DNA from: Flaveria trinervia
Lineage: Eukaryota; Streptophyta; Magnoliopsida; Asterales; Asteraceae
Direction: 5' to 3'
Length of the DNA stretch: 64,000 bases
Assembly (NCBI GenBank): GCA_025506515.1
Contig: CM046453.1
Span: 45,554,395 to 45,618,394 of the forward strand
Below the pieces are notes generated by a model that searched no databases, was not told where the DNA came from, and was given only the letters and a program-made list of their open reading frames with translations. Numbering within the stretch: the stretch's first letter is position 1; each line of letters opens with the position of its first letter. Below, piece by piece: positions 10,558 to 21,133 of this stretch. The position numbers and the translations under genes are program-made.

Positions 10558-11294
10558 TGTTAGGACCGTTAAGGTACGAAGGACTAACTAAGTCTACGCG
10601 TATACCAACTCAAATAGTGCAGAATCCTATTTGATTGGCGATCCAATCAGGGAGAACACAGTTATGATCACTCTAACGATTAATGAAATGTTATGAATGA
10701 TTAGAACACGATCAACTATGATCTATGAACTTGGAACTGGTTTTCTTGAGTCTCGGGACGGCTAGGGTACGATTGTGTGCGTAGGTATTCGAATTCTTTT
10801 GTTTTTCCACAAATTAGGTGGTATTTATAGGTTAGGGTTTTCCATTCGTGCGACTGAACCATTAGCATGGTTCAGTCGTGCGACTGAAGCATGCGATTGA
10901 TCCATCCGCACGACTGAAGGTCTAGTCGTGCGACTGAGTCAATCTTATGTCGCAATCGTGCGACTGATCCAGTCTCCTGGTTCAGTCGTGCGACTGGTTC
11001 ATTAGCATGAAGTATTCATGTGTATGGTCCATTAGCGTGGTCCATTCGCATGAGAACTTCACATGATTAAGTTTAAACATGTTTCTCAGTCATTATTGAG
11101 TAAGAATTATGTAAACAACCACAAACCTATATAATTAGTTCAATATGAGTTATCACGCAATAATCAATGAAATAATAAACATTATATGCATCAACCACAC
11201 ATTGTATTTCATTCATACCCATTCAATTACATATATGTAAGACATGAAAGACATTTTACGTTAAGCTCCTAAACTAGGTACACATGTATCTACA
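10558..11294 (-). mobile_element. LTR B1 (3' LTR of element B)
   Basis: On the minus strand it runs TGTAGATACATG to GGTCCTAACA. It carries an array of CAGTCG-TG-CGACTG and relatives at 10850-11060 and an AAACCCTA box beside CTATAAATACC (about 10810-10840), a likely core promoter. CAAGT lies outside its terminus and the PPT inside. It closely resembles LTR B4. Confidence 0.9.
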
Positions 11295-11306
11295 AACTCC
11301 CCCTTG
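11295..11306 (-). promoter_or_regulatory. polypurine tract of element B
   Basis: On the minus strand it reads CCAAGGGGGAGTT immediately before the LTR start. The stop of the 3' ORF falls within a few bases of it. Confidence 0.8.
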
Positions 11307-12433
11307 GACCTAGTTTACATCTTTGTCTAACATTCTTCATCAGCTCTTCAAACTTCTTGTACTTCTCCTCTCTTGTAGCTCCGGCATTTATCTCAAATGG
11401 AAACAGAGCCTTATAATATTTTGAAACTAGAGGGCTTGTACAATGTCTTGTGAAACATAGAATAATCGCCACTTGTATAAAGTATAAACATTATCAGCAG
11501 ACAAGTTGGTCAGCCACATAGGGTCAAATACCCGGATAGTATCCATTTGGCTGTCCTTTTGTAAGACTATGACCGCTTCACCTGTTCTCCAATCGTAGTA
11601 CCACCACTTGAAGTGTGGAGTGAAGTCTTGTGGCGTATCCCTTTGAGGGATTCTTGGTATTGTGCATAAAGGACTCCACTTCAGCACTATCTTTGGCTTT
11701 CCAGTAATAGGATCAACTTCAGACCATCTGATGTCCTTGTTGGTTGTTGAGGTCTGAAGTTAACCCACCTAGTGTGGTACTCTTTCTTCAATGCAGCCTC
11801 AAACTAGCCTAACATTTTCTTTGATTAGCATATAGCAACTTCAGTCGTGCCAGCTGGTTGAGCTCAAAACCTGGAAGAGTCTTTAGATCGTGTGGAAATC
11901 TAAAGTACTCTATGCCCTTTTCTCTCTTCACGGCATACACGTTTAGATCCTTAAAATATGCCCACACTATAATCTTTCCTGACACCTTTAGATGCTTCTT
12001 CACTTTGTAGAGCTTGGTGTAGGCACTCGGCTTTGGAGTAGTGCATTGGGCTCGGATCTCCTCAAAACAAAGCCTTTTTGATGTTGACATGGGCGTCTGA
12101 GGCTTGGGCTTGGTCCTTATTTTTCTCAGACTCTTGCTCTATCTGATCTAGTTTTTCAAACGTATCACTGACGAGAGTATCACCCAGATTGGGGACTATA
12201 TTTCCCTCTCTGTTAGCATACTCTGGATAATGGTCAGTCGTGACATCCTCGATCTCTATTTCATCTATGTCATTGAACTCCTCATCACTTGTTCTTCAAA
12301 AGTAAGAGCGTCCTTGACAATCTCGTCTGGGTTGAGCCGGAACATCTCACCAAGTTGTTCGTTAGTAAGGTCATGAATGATTTCTACTTCTTCAGGAGTA
12401 TAGCTTACTAACCTTCTCATGATCCCTTGCAAA
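11300..12433 (-). pseudogene. C-terminal part of the family B 3' ORF
   Basis: Reading minus: a segment opening MRRLVSYTPEEVEIIHDL (about 12420), acidic sequence, then KLYKVKKHLKVSGKIIVWAYF (about 12020), RFPHDLKTLPGFEL, and a Trp/Tyr-rich block FKWWYYDWRTGEAVIVL (about 11615) ending near the PPT. A second, partly independent copy of the same region lies at 24995-26230. Several shifts and stops split it. Role unknown; similar blocks end the 3' ORFs of families A and C. The 200 bp above it (12434-12649) are AT-rich and show no frame; they could be an intron-like or decayed stretch. Confidence 0.68.
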
Positions 12434-12649
12434 ATAAAGAATCATTGTAAGTTGACACTTGATTTGCTGAAGGTGAGTAATATCATACTCATCTTGCTGA
12501 TATGATTGATCTACTTGATTTAACGTGTAACATAGCAATTGTTAGTAATTAATCAAGACAATCAAACATTTGATAAAGATGCATAAACATTAATTACGTA
12601 ATATTAATACAATATTCAAGTAGAAAATTTTTCACAAATACATAAACTT

Positions 12650-13326
12650 CTAAGCATTACTTTTGTCTTGTATACCAGGCGCATCAGTAGGTGGGGCAGA
12701 AGATGATGCTCCTTGGTCTTGATTTCTCTTGGTATGTTTCTCTTGACCCTGAGCTGAGGTAGATGCAGCTACATCTCCTTCTTCATCAACATCATCCTTC
12801 TGCCTTTCCCTTGTCTCTTCATCATCACTAGCCTTATCATCATCATCATCATCATCATCATCATCTCTTTCTCTTATCTTGAGTGGCTCATCCTTTGATC
12901 CCTTGAGCTTGAGCATGATGGTCTTGTTTATAGCCTCCAACTCCTTAATCCTCTTAGTTGATTGGCCGTTTTTCTCCTGGAGTTAGGCTATCTGTTGAGC
13001 TTGTTGTGATATCTGTTGTGCTTGGGTAGCATTAAGCTCCACAAGTTGACCTAGTTGGGCAGCTCTCTCTTCATCAGCAGCCAACAGCTTCAAACCATTC
13101 AGTTGAGTGCTGACAGTTGTTCCTCTACCCTAATGGGGGGCAAAGATGATCATGTACTGAATGATGGGTGGGATGATGGTCCAGCTTGGTGGCTGGTGGT
13201 GGTAGTGGTGGCAGTGGTGAATATGGGTGGTGGTATATGAGTGGGTGGAGTGGTAGTAGTGGTGGTGGGTGAGGTAGTGGTAGCTGGAGGTGTGGTAGTA
13301 ATGGTGGGTGGAGTGGTAGTAGTAGT
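12650..13326 (-). pseudogene. family B 3' ORF, acidic and Thr/Pro-rich linker (part 1)
   Basis: On the minus strand this encodes a Thr/Pro-rich stretch (13347-13150, many TTTTTPP-type runs), then Gln/Ala-rich sequence, and then a Lys/Asp-rich region with a run of about ten aspartates (about 12835-12865) fading into Ser/Ala-rich sequence. It is low-complexity linker between the N- and C-terminal blocks of the 3' ORF. The hAT element is inserted in the Thr/Pro-coding repeat at 13326. Confidence 0.6.
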
Positions 13327-13490
13327 TAGGGATGAGATCGGTACCACACCGGTCCCAAACCGTTACCGGTACCGAAAATACCGATCCCGATTTTAGAGAA
13401 AAGTGGGTACCGAATACCGTACCGAAAATACCGGTTCGGTACCGGTCCGGAACGGTATCGGTACCGGATTTTTGGTATGGTACCGGTTTT
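13327..13490. repeat. hAT left end: TIR and GGTACCG subterminal array
   Basis: After the 12-bp terminal repeat, the first 160 bp hold many overlapping copies of ACCGGTACC, GGTACCG and AATACCG. Short subterminal repeats of this kind are the usual transposase-binding sites of hAT elements. The array is mirrored at the other end. Confidence 0.7.
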
Positions 13491-13573
13491 GTATCTATTC
13501 ATTTTTTCTATAGTTTAGTAATTGCACAAAAAAAGATATCTTCGTTTAATCATCGTTAATCGCCATGCAGTAT

Positions 13574-16111
13574 TCATTTTCCTCTTTCGCTTTGTTTGCT
13601 TATAGCTTCTTCAATGTCTGCAGTAAAAAAATGAAACAAAGAAAGTTAACATATGTCATTAATAATGGGCTTTCAAATTATAAAAAAATCATATACATTA
13701 CCTATTGCAATATCATCATCCTTTAAGATATCATCTATGTCATCAACAATTGGTTTTCCTCGATTTTCTCACCAAATCTTGAGTGCAAACTAAAGCTTCG
13801 ACAATGTTTTTTGACAACCTTGTTCTATATATGTCTAGTATACGTCCGCTCGTACTAAACGCCGACTCGGATGCGACAGTGGAAATTTGAATTGCCAAGA
13901 TATCTAACAAATATTCAAAGTTAATAAATATAAATAATGTTACAACTTGAGAATAATAATACTTTTTTACCTCTAGCCATCCGCGATATGATCGGGAATC
14001 GAATAGCATTTTGTTTCCACCACATAAGTATGTCGAAGCGCTTAGTAAAATTACTTCTAGGCTCTTGTAGGTACCTCTTTAACTCGGTTTCAATTGCAAC
14101 CGAGTTACTTTCTTCCACATTTAGATATTCTGCAAAAAAATCGTTTCCTTCATCACCTTCCACAACATCTTCATTACGTGCTTCTTGAGATGTTGCATTA
14201 TAATCAACTTTATCAAACTTTTCTTTGTATGTTTTAAACAAGCCATGCAACCTATTCTCAACCTCTACCCCCATACCCGACACCTTCTCTTTAAGTTTTT
14301 CTTTTGACATAGGATTTTCCTTGGTAATCTCATACATAACCATCTTTGTAAAACAATGTTCAAGAAAAGATAATTTCATTGTAGGATCCAAGATAACTGC
14401 AAAATACATGAAGTCATTAAGCTTATCATACTTCCCCCAATACTTATCATATTTCTCCCGCATTGAGCCCGCCATTATGCAAAACTGTAGGTTGACACCC
14501 CACTCACGTAGATGTTTGTCTACATCTAGGATTTCTCTAAAAAAGGTGCGCTAAAGGCTTTGAAGTTGCTGATACAAGGTCCGTTTTAATTTTGAACTTT
14601 TCTAGAAATTCAACAAACAATTTGCACACATCAAAATCTGCATTTCCGGGCACCCTTTCTAAATCACGGAAATAGTTATGGTCTTCAAATTCATAAGCAA
14701 CAAACACTTCCCTTAGATCAACAGCAATTTTCAACATCTCATAGGTAGAATTCCACCTGGTGAAACAATCACCACATAAAAATTTATCCGAGTCAATGTT
14801 CAAATCTTCCATGCATTTTTGAACTTTTTTATTCTCTGTGTTGAATTTCTAATATACATAACCGCTTTACGTAAACATTCAACATGGTGGTTATGTTCCA
14901 ATAATCCATCTTTAACAATTAGGTTTAAAATATGTGCCATACACCTAACATGAAAATGTTTCCCACTATCATACAAATTAGGTAACCTTTTCACCAAAAA
15001 TGCAACCGCTTTATCATTACTAGATGCATTATCTACAGTCATGGTCATAACATTCTTTATTCCCCAACCATGAATACAATCTACAATTCACGAGCCATAT
15101 CATCCCCCTTGTGACTATCAACGGGTCTAAATTTGATAATACGTTTATGCATTACCCAATCATCATCTATAAAATGAGCCGTTACAACCATATAGTTCAC
15201 CCTTTGACATGATGATGTCCAAGTGTCGGTAGTCAAGTGAATAGTGTTGGTTGGTTTACTTAAATAAGCCATCAATTTGTTTCTTTCCTCTACATAATAT
15301 TTTCCAATATCCTTAGATATTTTATGACGTGAAGGCAAATTAAACTTTCCATTTAACGAGTTGGTATACTCAACAAAAGCTGCATTTTCTACAAGCTTAA
15401 AGGTAGTTCAGCAACTACAAATAAGTCTAGCAAAGCTTTATTTATTCTAACCTCATCATGTTTCCAAACACTAACACTACTTTCCCCATTAGACTCTTTT
15501 TTAAAAACTAATTTTTTTCCTTTTTCTTAGCCACAACTTCGGGATTTAAATCACAAGAAGATAAGTGTTTATTAAGACCGCTCGTACCGTTTCTATTTGA
15601 ATCGGCTTTAATTTTGTTTTGACAGAACTTGCATATTCCATACTTGCGCTTAGGTCCATCAGCTTCTTCTATGAAAATCACATCATAGTACCTCCAACAC
15701 TTTGCCCTCCCACCGGTTACTTTTTGAGCTTTACTTTGGGATCCCTCGACATTTGTTTCTTGTTTTCTCTTACAACTTTGTTTAACGTTACTCGGATCCG
15801 AATCATTATCAAGTTGGACAAAAGGGGTCTCATCAATAAATGTATCGTCTTCCTACACAAACAAACACAACGATACTTATATAAATTCATTTAACAAATA
15901 CAAATATAATCAAAATAACCCAATAATGCTATTGTTTTATAATAAATATAGAAGCTACAGATTGATATATTCATATGCATACAAACTCATATGTTCAATA
16001 CAAAGGCATTAAAATAAAAGACAAATAAAATAAAACATATCTAAACTTCATCATCATACATTCACATGCTACAAATTCATCAATCATCATACTTACTTGA
16101 GTTGACTCCAT
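13574..16111 (-). pseudogene. hAT transposase, four exons, several single-base frameshifts
   Basis: Proposed exons: 16111-16097 (MESTQ), 15852-13971, 13903-13702 and 13617-13574, all with GT/AG borders; the total is about 714 codons, normal for plant hAT proteins. In order: a BED zinc finger (CKFC then HLSSC, about 15700-15560), the catalytic RNase H-like region (LTTDTWTSS about 15250; TVDNASSN about 15035), an alpha-helical insert, and the C-terminal dimerisation domain STVASESAFSTSGRILD (13885-13830). Single-base shifts near 15405, 15090, 14815, 14543 and 13757 break the frame. Most lie at or near short A or T runs, so assembly error is possible. It would cut and paste its own ends. Confidence 0.85.
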
Positions 16112-16379
16112 ATCTTTTGATGATGAATGCTTTTGATGATGAATGCTTAAAGTTCAAAGTAGTAAAGACTAAATATATTTTCAATTAGTAGGGATCGGCC
16201 GATCACTAATGATAAATGACTCTTGGTTTTGGTTGTGAATTAGAGAATTAATGTTAAAGTAGGTGGGATATGGGATATAATGATAGCAAAATAACAGATT
16301 TGATTTGATATGGTATTATTTTGATTATGGAATGGGATCTAACTTTTGAAAAAACTTTTCAAATTCCCAACACCTCTAA

Positions 16380-16560
16380 ACCGGTACTCAATCCCGAAAT
16401 ACCGAAAAAAATCACGTACCGATACCAAATTTACCGGTACCGAAAACCTCTAAAATCTAAAACCGATACCGTACCGGTTTGGCTAGTTCGGTACGCGGTC
16501 GTACGGAATCGGTACGGTACCGGCACGGGACCGGTATTCGGCAAAAAAATCTCATCCCTA
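16380..16560. repeat. hAT right end: TIR and GGTACCG subterminal array
   Basis: Copies of TACCGGTACCG, GGTACGGTACCGG and ACCGGTA fill the last 180 bp and end in ATCTCATCCCTA, the inverse of the left terminus. A seven-A run lies just inside the terminal repeat. Confidence 0.7.
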
Positions 16561-17112
16561 GTAGTAGTGGTAGGTGAGGTAGATGTGGTGGTAGGTGTGG
16601 TGGCAATGGGGAAAGAGGTAGTGATCACGTGTACCTCTGTCTCTTGGGCTTCATCCCGTAGGGCTGAGCCATCCTCTTTTTCCTCGAACCCTTTAGGGAG
16701 AATGCTCCCCCACGGATGTTGGGCTAGCCTGGGGTGTAGGTAGGATCAGTCGTAGTCTCCCCAGACTCGCCCGGGCGTCCTCCAACCGCCCGAATCCCTC
16801 GCTTGGTGGCAACCACCTTCCTGCCCACTGTTCGAGTAAACAGCTCCTCATCATCCTCCTCCTCCTCATCAGGACAGAAATCCTGATGGAATCCAGTTGT
16901 ACCCGCTTCTCTGTGAGTGGATGGTGGAGGGGTAACATCTGTGGTGGTGGCCCTAGATGGGGTGGGGCTAGTGTCTCCACCATCACCACTATTATCATCA
17001 TCTGAGTCATCAGTGGGGAGCACAATCTGCTCAGTGTTTGAGTCAGTGTCATCGTTGCGCCACTTCCTCTGAGCTGGCGCCACATAATCCTCACGAGCCA
17101 GATGCCCAATAG
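16561..17112 (-). pseudogene. family B 3' ORF, acidic and Thr/Pro-rich linker (part 2)
   Basis: This is the other side of the linker split by the hAT element. It starts with the duplicated GTAGTAGT, which codes for the same Thr-rich run, and continues (minus-strand upstream) through PDEEEEDDEEL and an Asp/Ser-rich region to the N-terminal block. Frame breaks occur near 16700. Confidence 0.62.
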
Positions 17113-17860
17113 TCATAAGACAGGGGGTTTCACCTGCTTCCCCCTGTACACCTTCATCCTTCCAAGGGTGATGTCATCAATGACCTCGAGCACCACGGCA
17201 TCCTCTTTTTCCTTTGGCAGCAAAGGGAGCTTCTTGTCAATAATCATATGCATAAAGCAAGGGTACATGCAAAATCCCTCCTTGCCCTTCGCCTCAATGT
17301 TCTCCACCAGGTAGGTGAAGATCATCCTCGAGAAGCTAAACGGATGGTTCAGCACCAACGCCACATACGCATTCTAAATCTGATCTGATAGCTCATCGAA
17401 GCCTCCCTTCCTTGAGGCAATGCACTTAAGCAGCACATGGGCTAAGTACTTAAATTGGGGCGCACAGGTTGGTCTTGTTGAGCACACCTGCGTTGATATC
17501 CCCCGAGTACTTGGCCCGCATAAAACAGCCTCGTACAGTCAGTGGGTGTAGTCGTGTAAGGCAGTCAGCATCATCCCCAAACTCCAAGACTATCCTGAGA
17601 TCGTCCTTAGCGATCTCAATAGCCTGACCGAAAATGGAGCTCCTAATGCAGTAGGGTTCTAAGGACCTGTCGACAACAGCGCTTTCCCAGAAAGCCTGGT
17701 GAACAAAACGGTACAGAGTGCACGGAGTCGATATAGCATGGAAGATCCTCGATCTCCATAAGAATGTAATAATACCCGAGAAATCAGCTGTGTTCTGGGA
17801 GTTCAGGTCCAGATGAGCACAAATGTTATGCTTTATGCTCATAGTCCAATGACTAGCCAT
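17113..17860 (-). pseudogene. N-terminal domain of the family B 3' ORF
   Basis: The ATG at 17860 opens MASHWTMSIKHNICAHLDLN, and 136 codons are open. After a stop near 17450 the same domain continues in another frame (KGGFDEL at about 17405; VALVLNHPFSFSRMIFTYLV from 17361; MYPCFMHMIIDKKLP to about 17230). The order and the (K/R)xGG(F)DE motif match the 3' ORFs of Asteraceae Copia elements and the A1 copy at 3.0-3.7 kb. Biochemical function is unknown. Moderately diverged but well preserved, which suggests constraint when the element was active. Confidence 0.72.
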
Positions 17861-18520
17861 CTATTACACAATATAGATAAACGTTAGTGTGTGTCAATAA
17901 GTAACAATTTGATTCATTTGACTTGAAGTCTTCTGTTCTGTTGTGCAAATGAATTGTGCGACTAAGATCTACTCGTGCGAATGAGCACATATGTACGACT
18001 GAGCATGCAACTTCGCTTAGTCATATGCTATCCCATGCGTTTACACCCGTCGTGCGAATGAACTCATATGCATAGTTCAGTCATGCGATTGAGTCATTCT
18101 CCCAGCTCAGTCGTGCGATTGAAGTTCATCAGGGTGTCCATATGCATGACAGACTATTTTTCCATTCAAATTCAAATTTGAGCAAAACTTAATGTTATAC
18201 GTTGTGGTTTGGCTCATTAGTTTTGCAAATGACTGACATAACACCTAATAACCTTTATGTGAACATATACTTTGTTTTATAGGTTTCTTAGGCAAACTAA
18301 GTCTCGGTTAAGTTTAGGGCTTAAATTCGATCATTAGGGCACGAATTGATTGAACTTTGGAGTGAATATCGTCGCGCGTTACCTGGATAAACACTAGATA
18401 TCGTTAGATCACAACAATCAGTAGTCTAGAACAGTCAAAAGAAAATTGGGCAGCGTAACGATACTTCGTGCGATAAAGTGAGAGATTGGGGTGCAAGGGC
18501 GTCTGCGACCGACTCCCCCT

Positions 18521-18529
18521 CTATTTATA
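18521..18529 (-). promoter_or_regulatory. TATA box upstream of the family B 3' ORF
   Basis: TATAAATAG on the minus strand follows AAACCCTAG. The family B LTRs have AAACCCTAACC then TATAAATA at their own promoter, so the two cores share the telo-box-like AAACCCTA plus TATA arrangement although the surrounding DNA differs. The ATG of the 3' ORF is 660 bp downstream. Confidence 0.5.
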
Positions 18530-19570
18530 CTAGGGTTTCTTTCAGCCGTATGACTGAACCTAGTCGCACTCTTGATTCATGCGACTGAGGATCAATCATG
18601 CAACTGGCACAGTCGTTCACTTTCAGTCGTGCGACTGTCTCATTCGGTCACCTCTATTCATGCGATTGGTTCATTCTTGTGATCCAATCGTGTAAATTTA
18701 CTCATGCTTATGGTCCAATCGCACATCTTGTCAATACGTGTGGGTTAGTCGTGTGATTGGCTCATCCATATGGTCCAATCGTACGGCTGGTCCATACTAA
18801 TGGTCCAGTCGTGCGAATGGCTCATACTTATGTTTTTGACTTTATGACCATTTGACACTGCACCCTTTTAACAATTGATGAAACATTTCCAGCATTCGAT
18901 CATCTCAAACATGACCATTTTAACTTAGAGAACTTTTGATCACCTCAGACGTGATCCTTTTAACAGTAAAAACATTTTGTCACCTCAGACGTGACCCTTT
19001 TTAGTGAGTGATTCCCAGATTGACTTCCGATGCTTAGTTCGACATTTAATTACTAAATTAACAGCATTTGACTTAATTAAACAACTAGAACTAAAACATA
19101 TTTTTTTAATTTTGTGTGAGGTGGAAATCCTAAGATAGATATCTAACATATTTATTTCTCGAACATTATAGCTTGAAGTTATTTTGACCATAACTGGAAC
19201 GATTCATTATGGAATCATACAGGTATATCAAATCATTCGAGACATGATACCAAAACCATTTGATGCTAGATTCTTGTTTTCATCCAGAGTCATTACCACG
19301 TTTAGGAAATCATACTAGTACTATAAGATGTGCACACTGATTTGGACTTTCAAGAATTGCAGCCATGATGATTGTCAGTATACTTGTCCACTTAAATCCA
19401 TACACAAACTTTTGACATAGATTGGTGATATCTAAGGTTTAATTATTTCAACCAGCATTTGTGGATCCCATGCTTAAATGGTAATCAACATTCCTCAGGA
19501 GATTTTTGAGCGGTCTACGGGTAGTATTCAAGAAGAAACTATACTAGAGCTTTCAAAGAGATGATAAGCC

Positions 19571-19680
19571 TCCGGTCAATGCCACCGCACAGCAGAGAGG
19601 CACAACCAACAATGAATTTTAGAATATTTAGGTTATGCTTATCCTCAGGTCAGTGCCACCGCACAGCAGAGAGGCACACA
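19571..19680. repeat. 36-bp direct repeat in the linker
   Basis: Two copies (19571-19606 and 19645-19680) share GCCACCGCACAGCAGAGAGG with a few differences outside it, 74 bp apart. No function is evident. Confidence 0.8.
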
Positions 19681-20262
19681 ACCTATCTTCTTTTTTGAGG
19701 AATTATATTCTTTATTCACAAATCGCACCAACACATAGGTTATTAGCTTGATTGCTTTTTGCAATTTTCATGTCCATTGCTCATTTTATGGTCATCCGCA
19801 CACATTTGTGGCGTTTATTTTGCTCGTCGCCCCTATTGGAACTTTGTTGATTGTGTTAACCCGGGATAAGATGATACCCACAGCTTGTTGAACAACTTAG
19901 TTTGAACTTGAATCACCAACGAGGTCTAATTATCTATTGTGTTGAATCTACTGACACTCATCTAATGGTCTAGCAACCTCTAGGTCTACTTTCTCCGTGT
20001 TACCTTAGTAGCAGCTAGTTTTACTATCATTTTTCCTTTTATTGTTGCTTAGACTTCTTAGACTTATACTTCGAATTGTGCATCTTAAACAATTTCATTC
20101 CCTTTTAAAGTCTCAAACTCTTTGTTCCTGTGTACACTCATATTCCATTGACATTGAATCAGTATCACAGATACGATCTCAGTTGTATTTGCTAGACTGT
20201 CCTCCTCCCTTGTTTTTTTAGTACTGAAATTAAAACAACTAAGTTAATACTAATTTAACCTA

Positions 20263-20275
20263 TTCTCCCCCTAAG
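20263..20275 (-). promoter_or_regulatory. internal polypurine tract of element B
   Basis: The minus strand reads CTTAGGGGGAGAA. It lies after pol and far from the LTR, the position in which Sireviruses carry additional polypurine tracts. Confidence 0.6.
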
Positions 20276-20315
20276 ATTCTAAAACCGACAATGTTCTTTT
20301 TGCGTTTAGAATATT

Positions 20316-21062
20316 TGTTGATCCATATGTACCTAGTTGTGGTCTTAATGTAATATGTTTGTCATGTCCTGAATGTAATGAAATGAATGAGTTGAATGAA
20401 ACATTTAATGTGGTTGTTGATCTTAATGTCTAACGTTTCAGTGTATGTTTTAATGTTTATGATTTATTAACGCATATTGAACCAACTATATAGGTTTGTG
20501 GTTGTTTGAATAGATCCTAGTCAAGTAATGATTGGGAAACATATTCAAACATAGTCGTATGAAGTCTTCATACGAATGGACCATGCTAATGGACCATATG
20601 CATGAACACTTTATGCTAATGGACTAGTCGCATGACTGACCAGGAGACTGGATCAGTCGCACGACTGAGACATACGGATGACTCAGTCGCACGACTGAAC
20701 CTTCAGTCGTGTGAGTGACTCAGTCGCATGCTTTAGTCGCACGACTGCACCATGCTAATGGTCCAGTCGTACGATTGACTAACCCTAACCTATAATACCA
20801 CTTAGTTCGTGGAAAAATGTAATACTTTGAAGAATTTGACTCCTACTCGTACCCTATCCATCTAGAACGTCCAAGAAAGCCAGTCCAATTTCATAGATCG
20901 TTCTTGATCGATTCCCATTCGTTCTTAACGTTTAGTTTAATCTTATATCGATCGGGTTAACTTTCTCACTAATTGGATCGCCAATCAAATAGGATTCCGC
21001 ACTATTTGAGTTGGTATACATGTAAATCAGTTAGTACTCCATCCAGTACACGATCCCTAATA
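20316..21062 (+). mobile_element. solo LTR B2 with target-site duplication ATATT
   Basis: A full-length family B LTR (747 bp) starting TGTTGATCCATATG and ending CCTAATA, flanked by ATATT at 20311-20315 and 21063-21067. No PBS follows and no PPT precedes it, so it is a solo LTR left by recombination between the two LTRs of a former insertion. It lies in element B but faces the opposite way. Its last two bases are TA rather than CA. Confidence 0.92.
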
Positions 21063-21133
21063 ATATTAATAGGTGAAGAAATAAAATAAAATATAATAAA
21101 AAATAATAAGAAAAATTACATCTACTTGTCGGA

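Larger units (their letters stand above)
13327..16560 (-). mobile_element. complete hAT DNA transposon, 3234 bp
   Basis: The ends are inverted: TAGGGATGAGAT at 13327 and its complement at 16549-16560. An exact 8-bp target-site duplication GTAGTAGT flanks it (13319-13326 and 16561-16568); eight bases is the hAT hallmark. It contains a full-length, intron-bearing transposase on the minus strand. Both subterminal regions are packed with GGTACCG-type motifs. It lies inside the low-complexity linker of the element B 3' ORF, so it arrived after B. Confidence 0.93.
17861..20315 (-). promoter_or_regulatory. linker between pol and 3' ORF of element B, LTR-like, with candidate promoter
   Basis: No reading frame of note lies in these 2.4 kb. 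Reading minus, it holds an internal polypurine tract (20275-20263), undescribed AT-rich sequence, a direct repeat (19571-19680), an array of CAGTCGTGCGACTG-like motifs (18840-18540), a TATA box (18529-18521), a leader, and a second motif array (18125-17935) up to the ATG at 17860. A possible intron runs from CCAG-GTAACG (18382) to an AG next to the ATG (17861). It may be a genuine internal promoter or a decayed related LTR; I cannot find TG/CA ends or a duplication to prove the latter. Confidence 0.5.

Noticed and set aside
13150..13347. Thr/Pro-rich small secreted protein
   Set aside because: The stretch is part of the linker of the family B 3' ORF, continuing on the other side of the hAT element.
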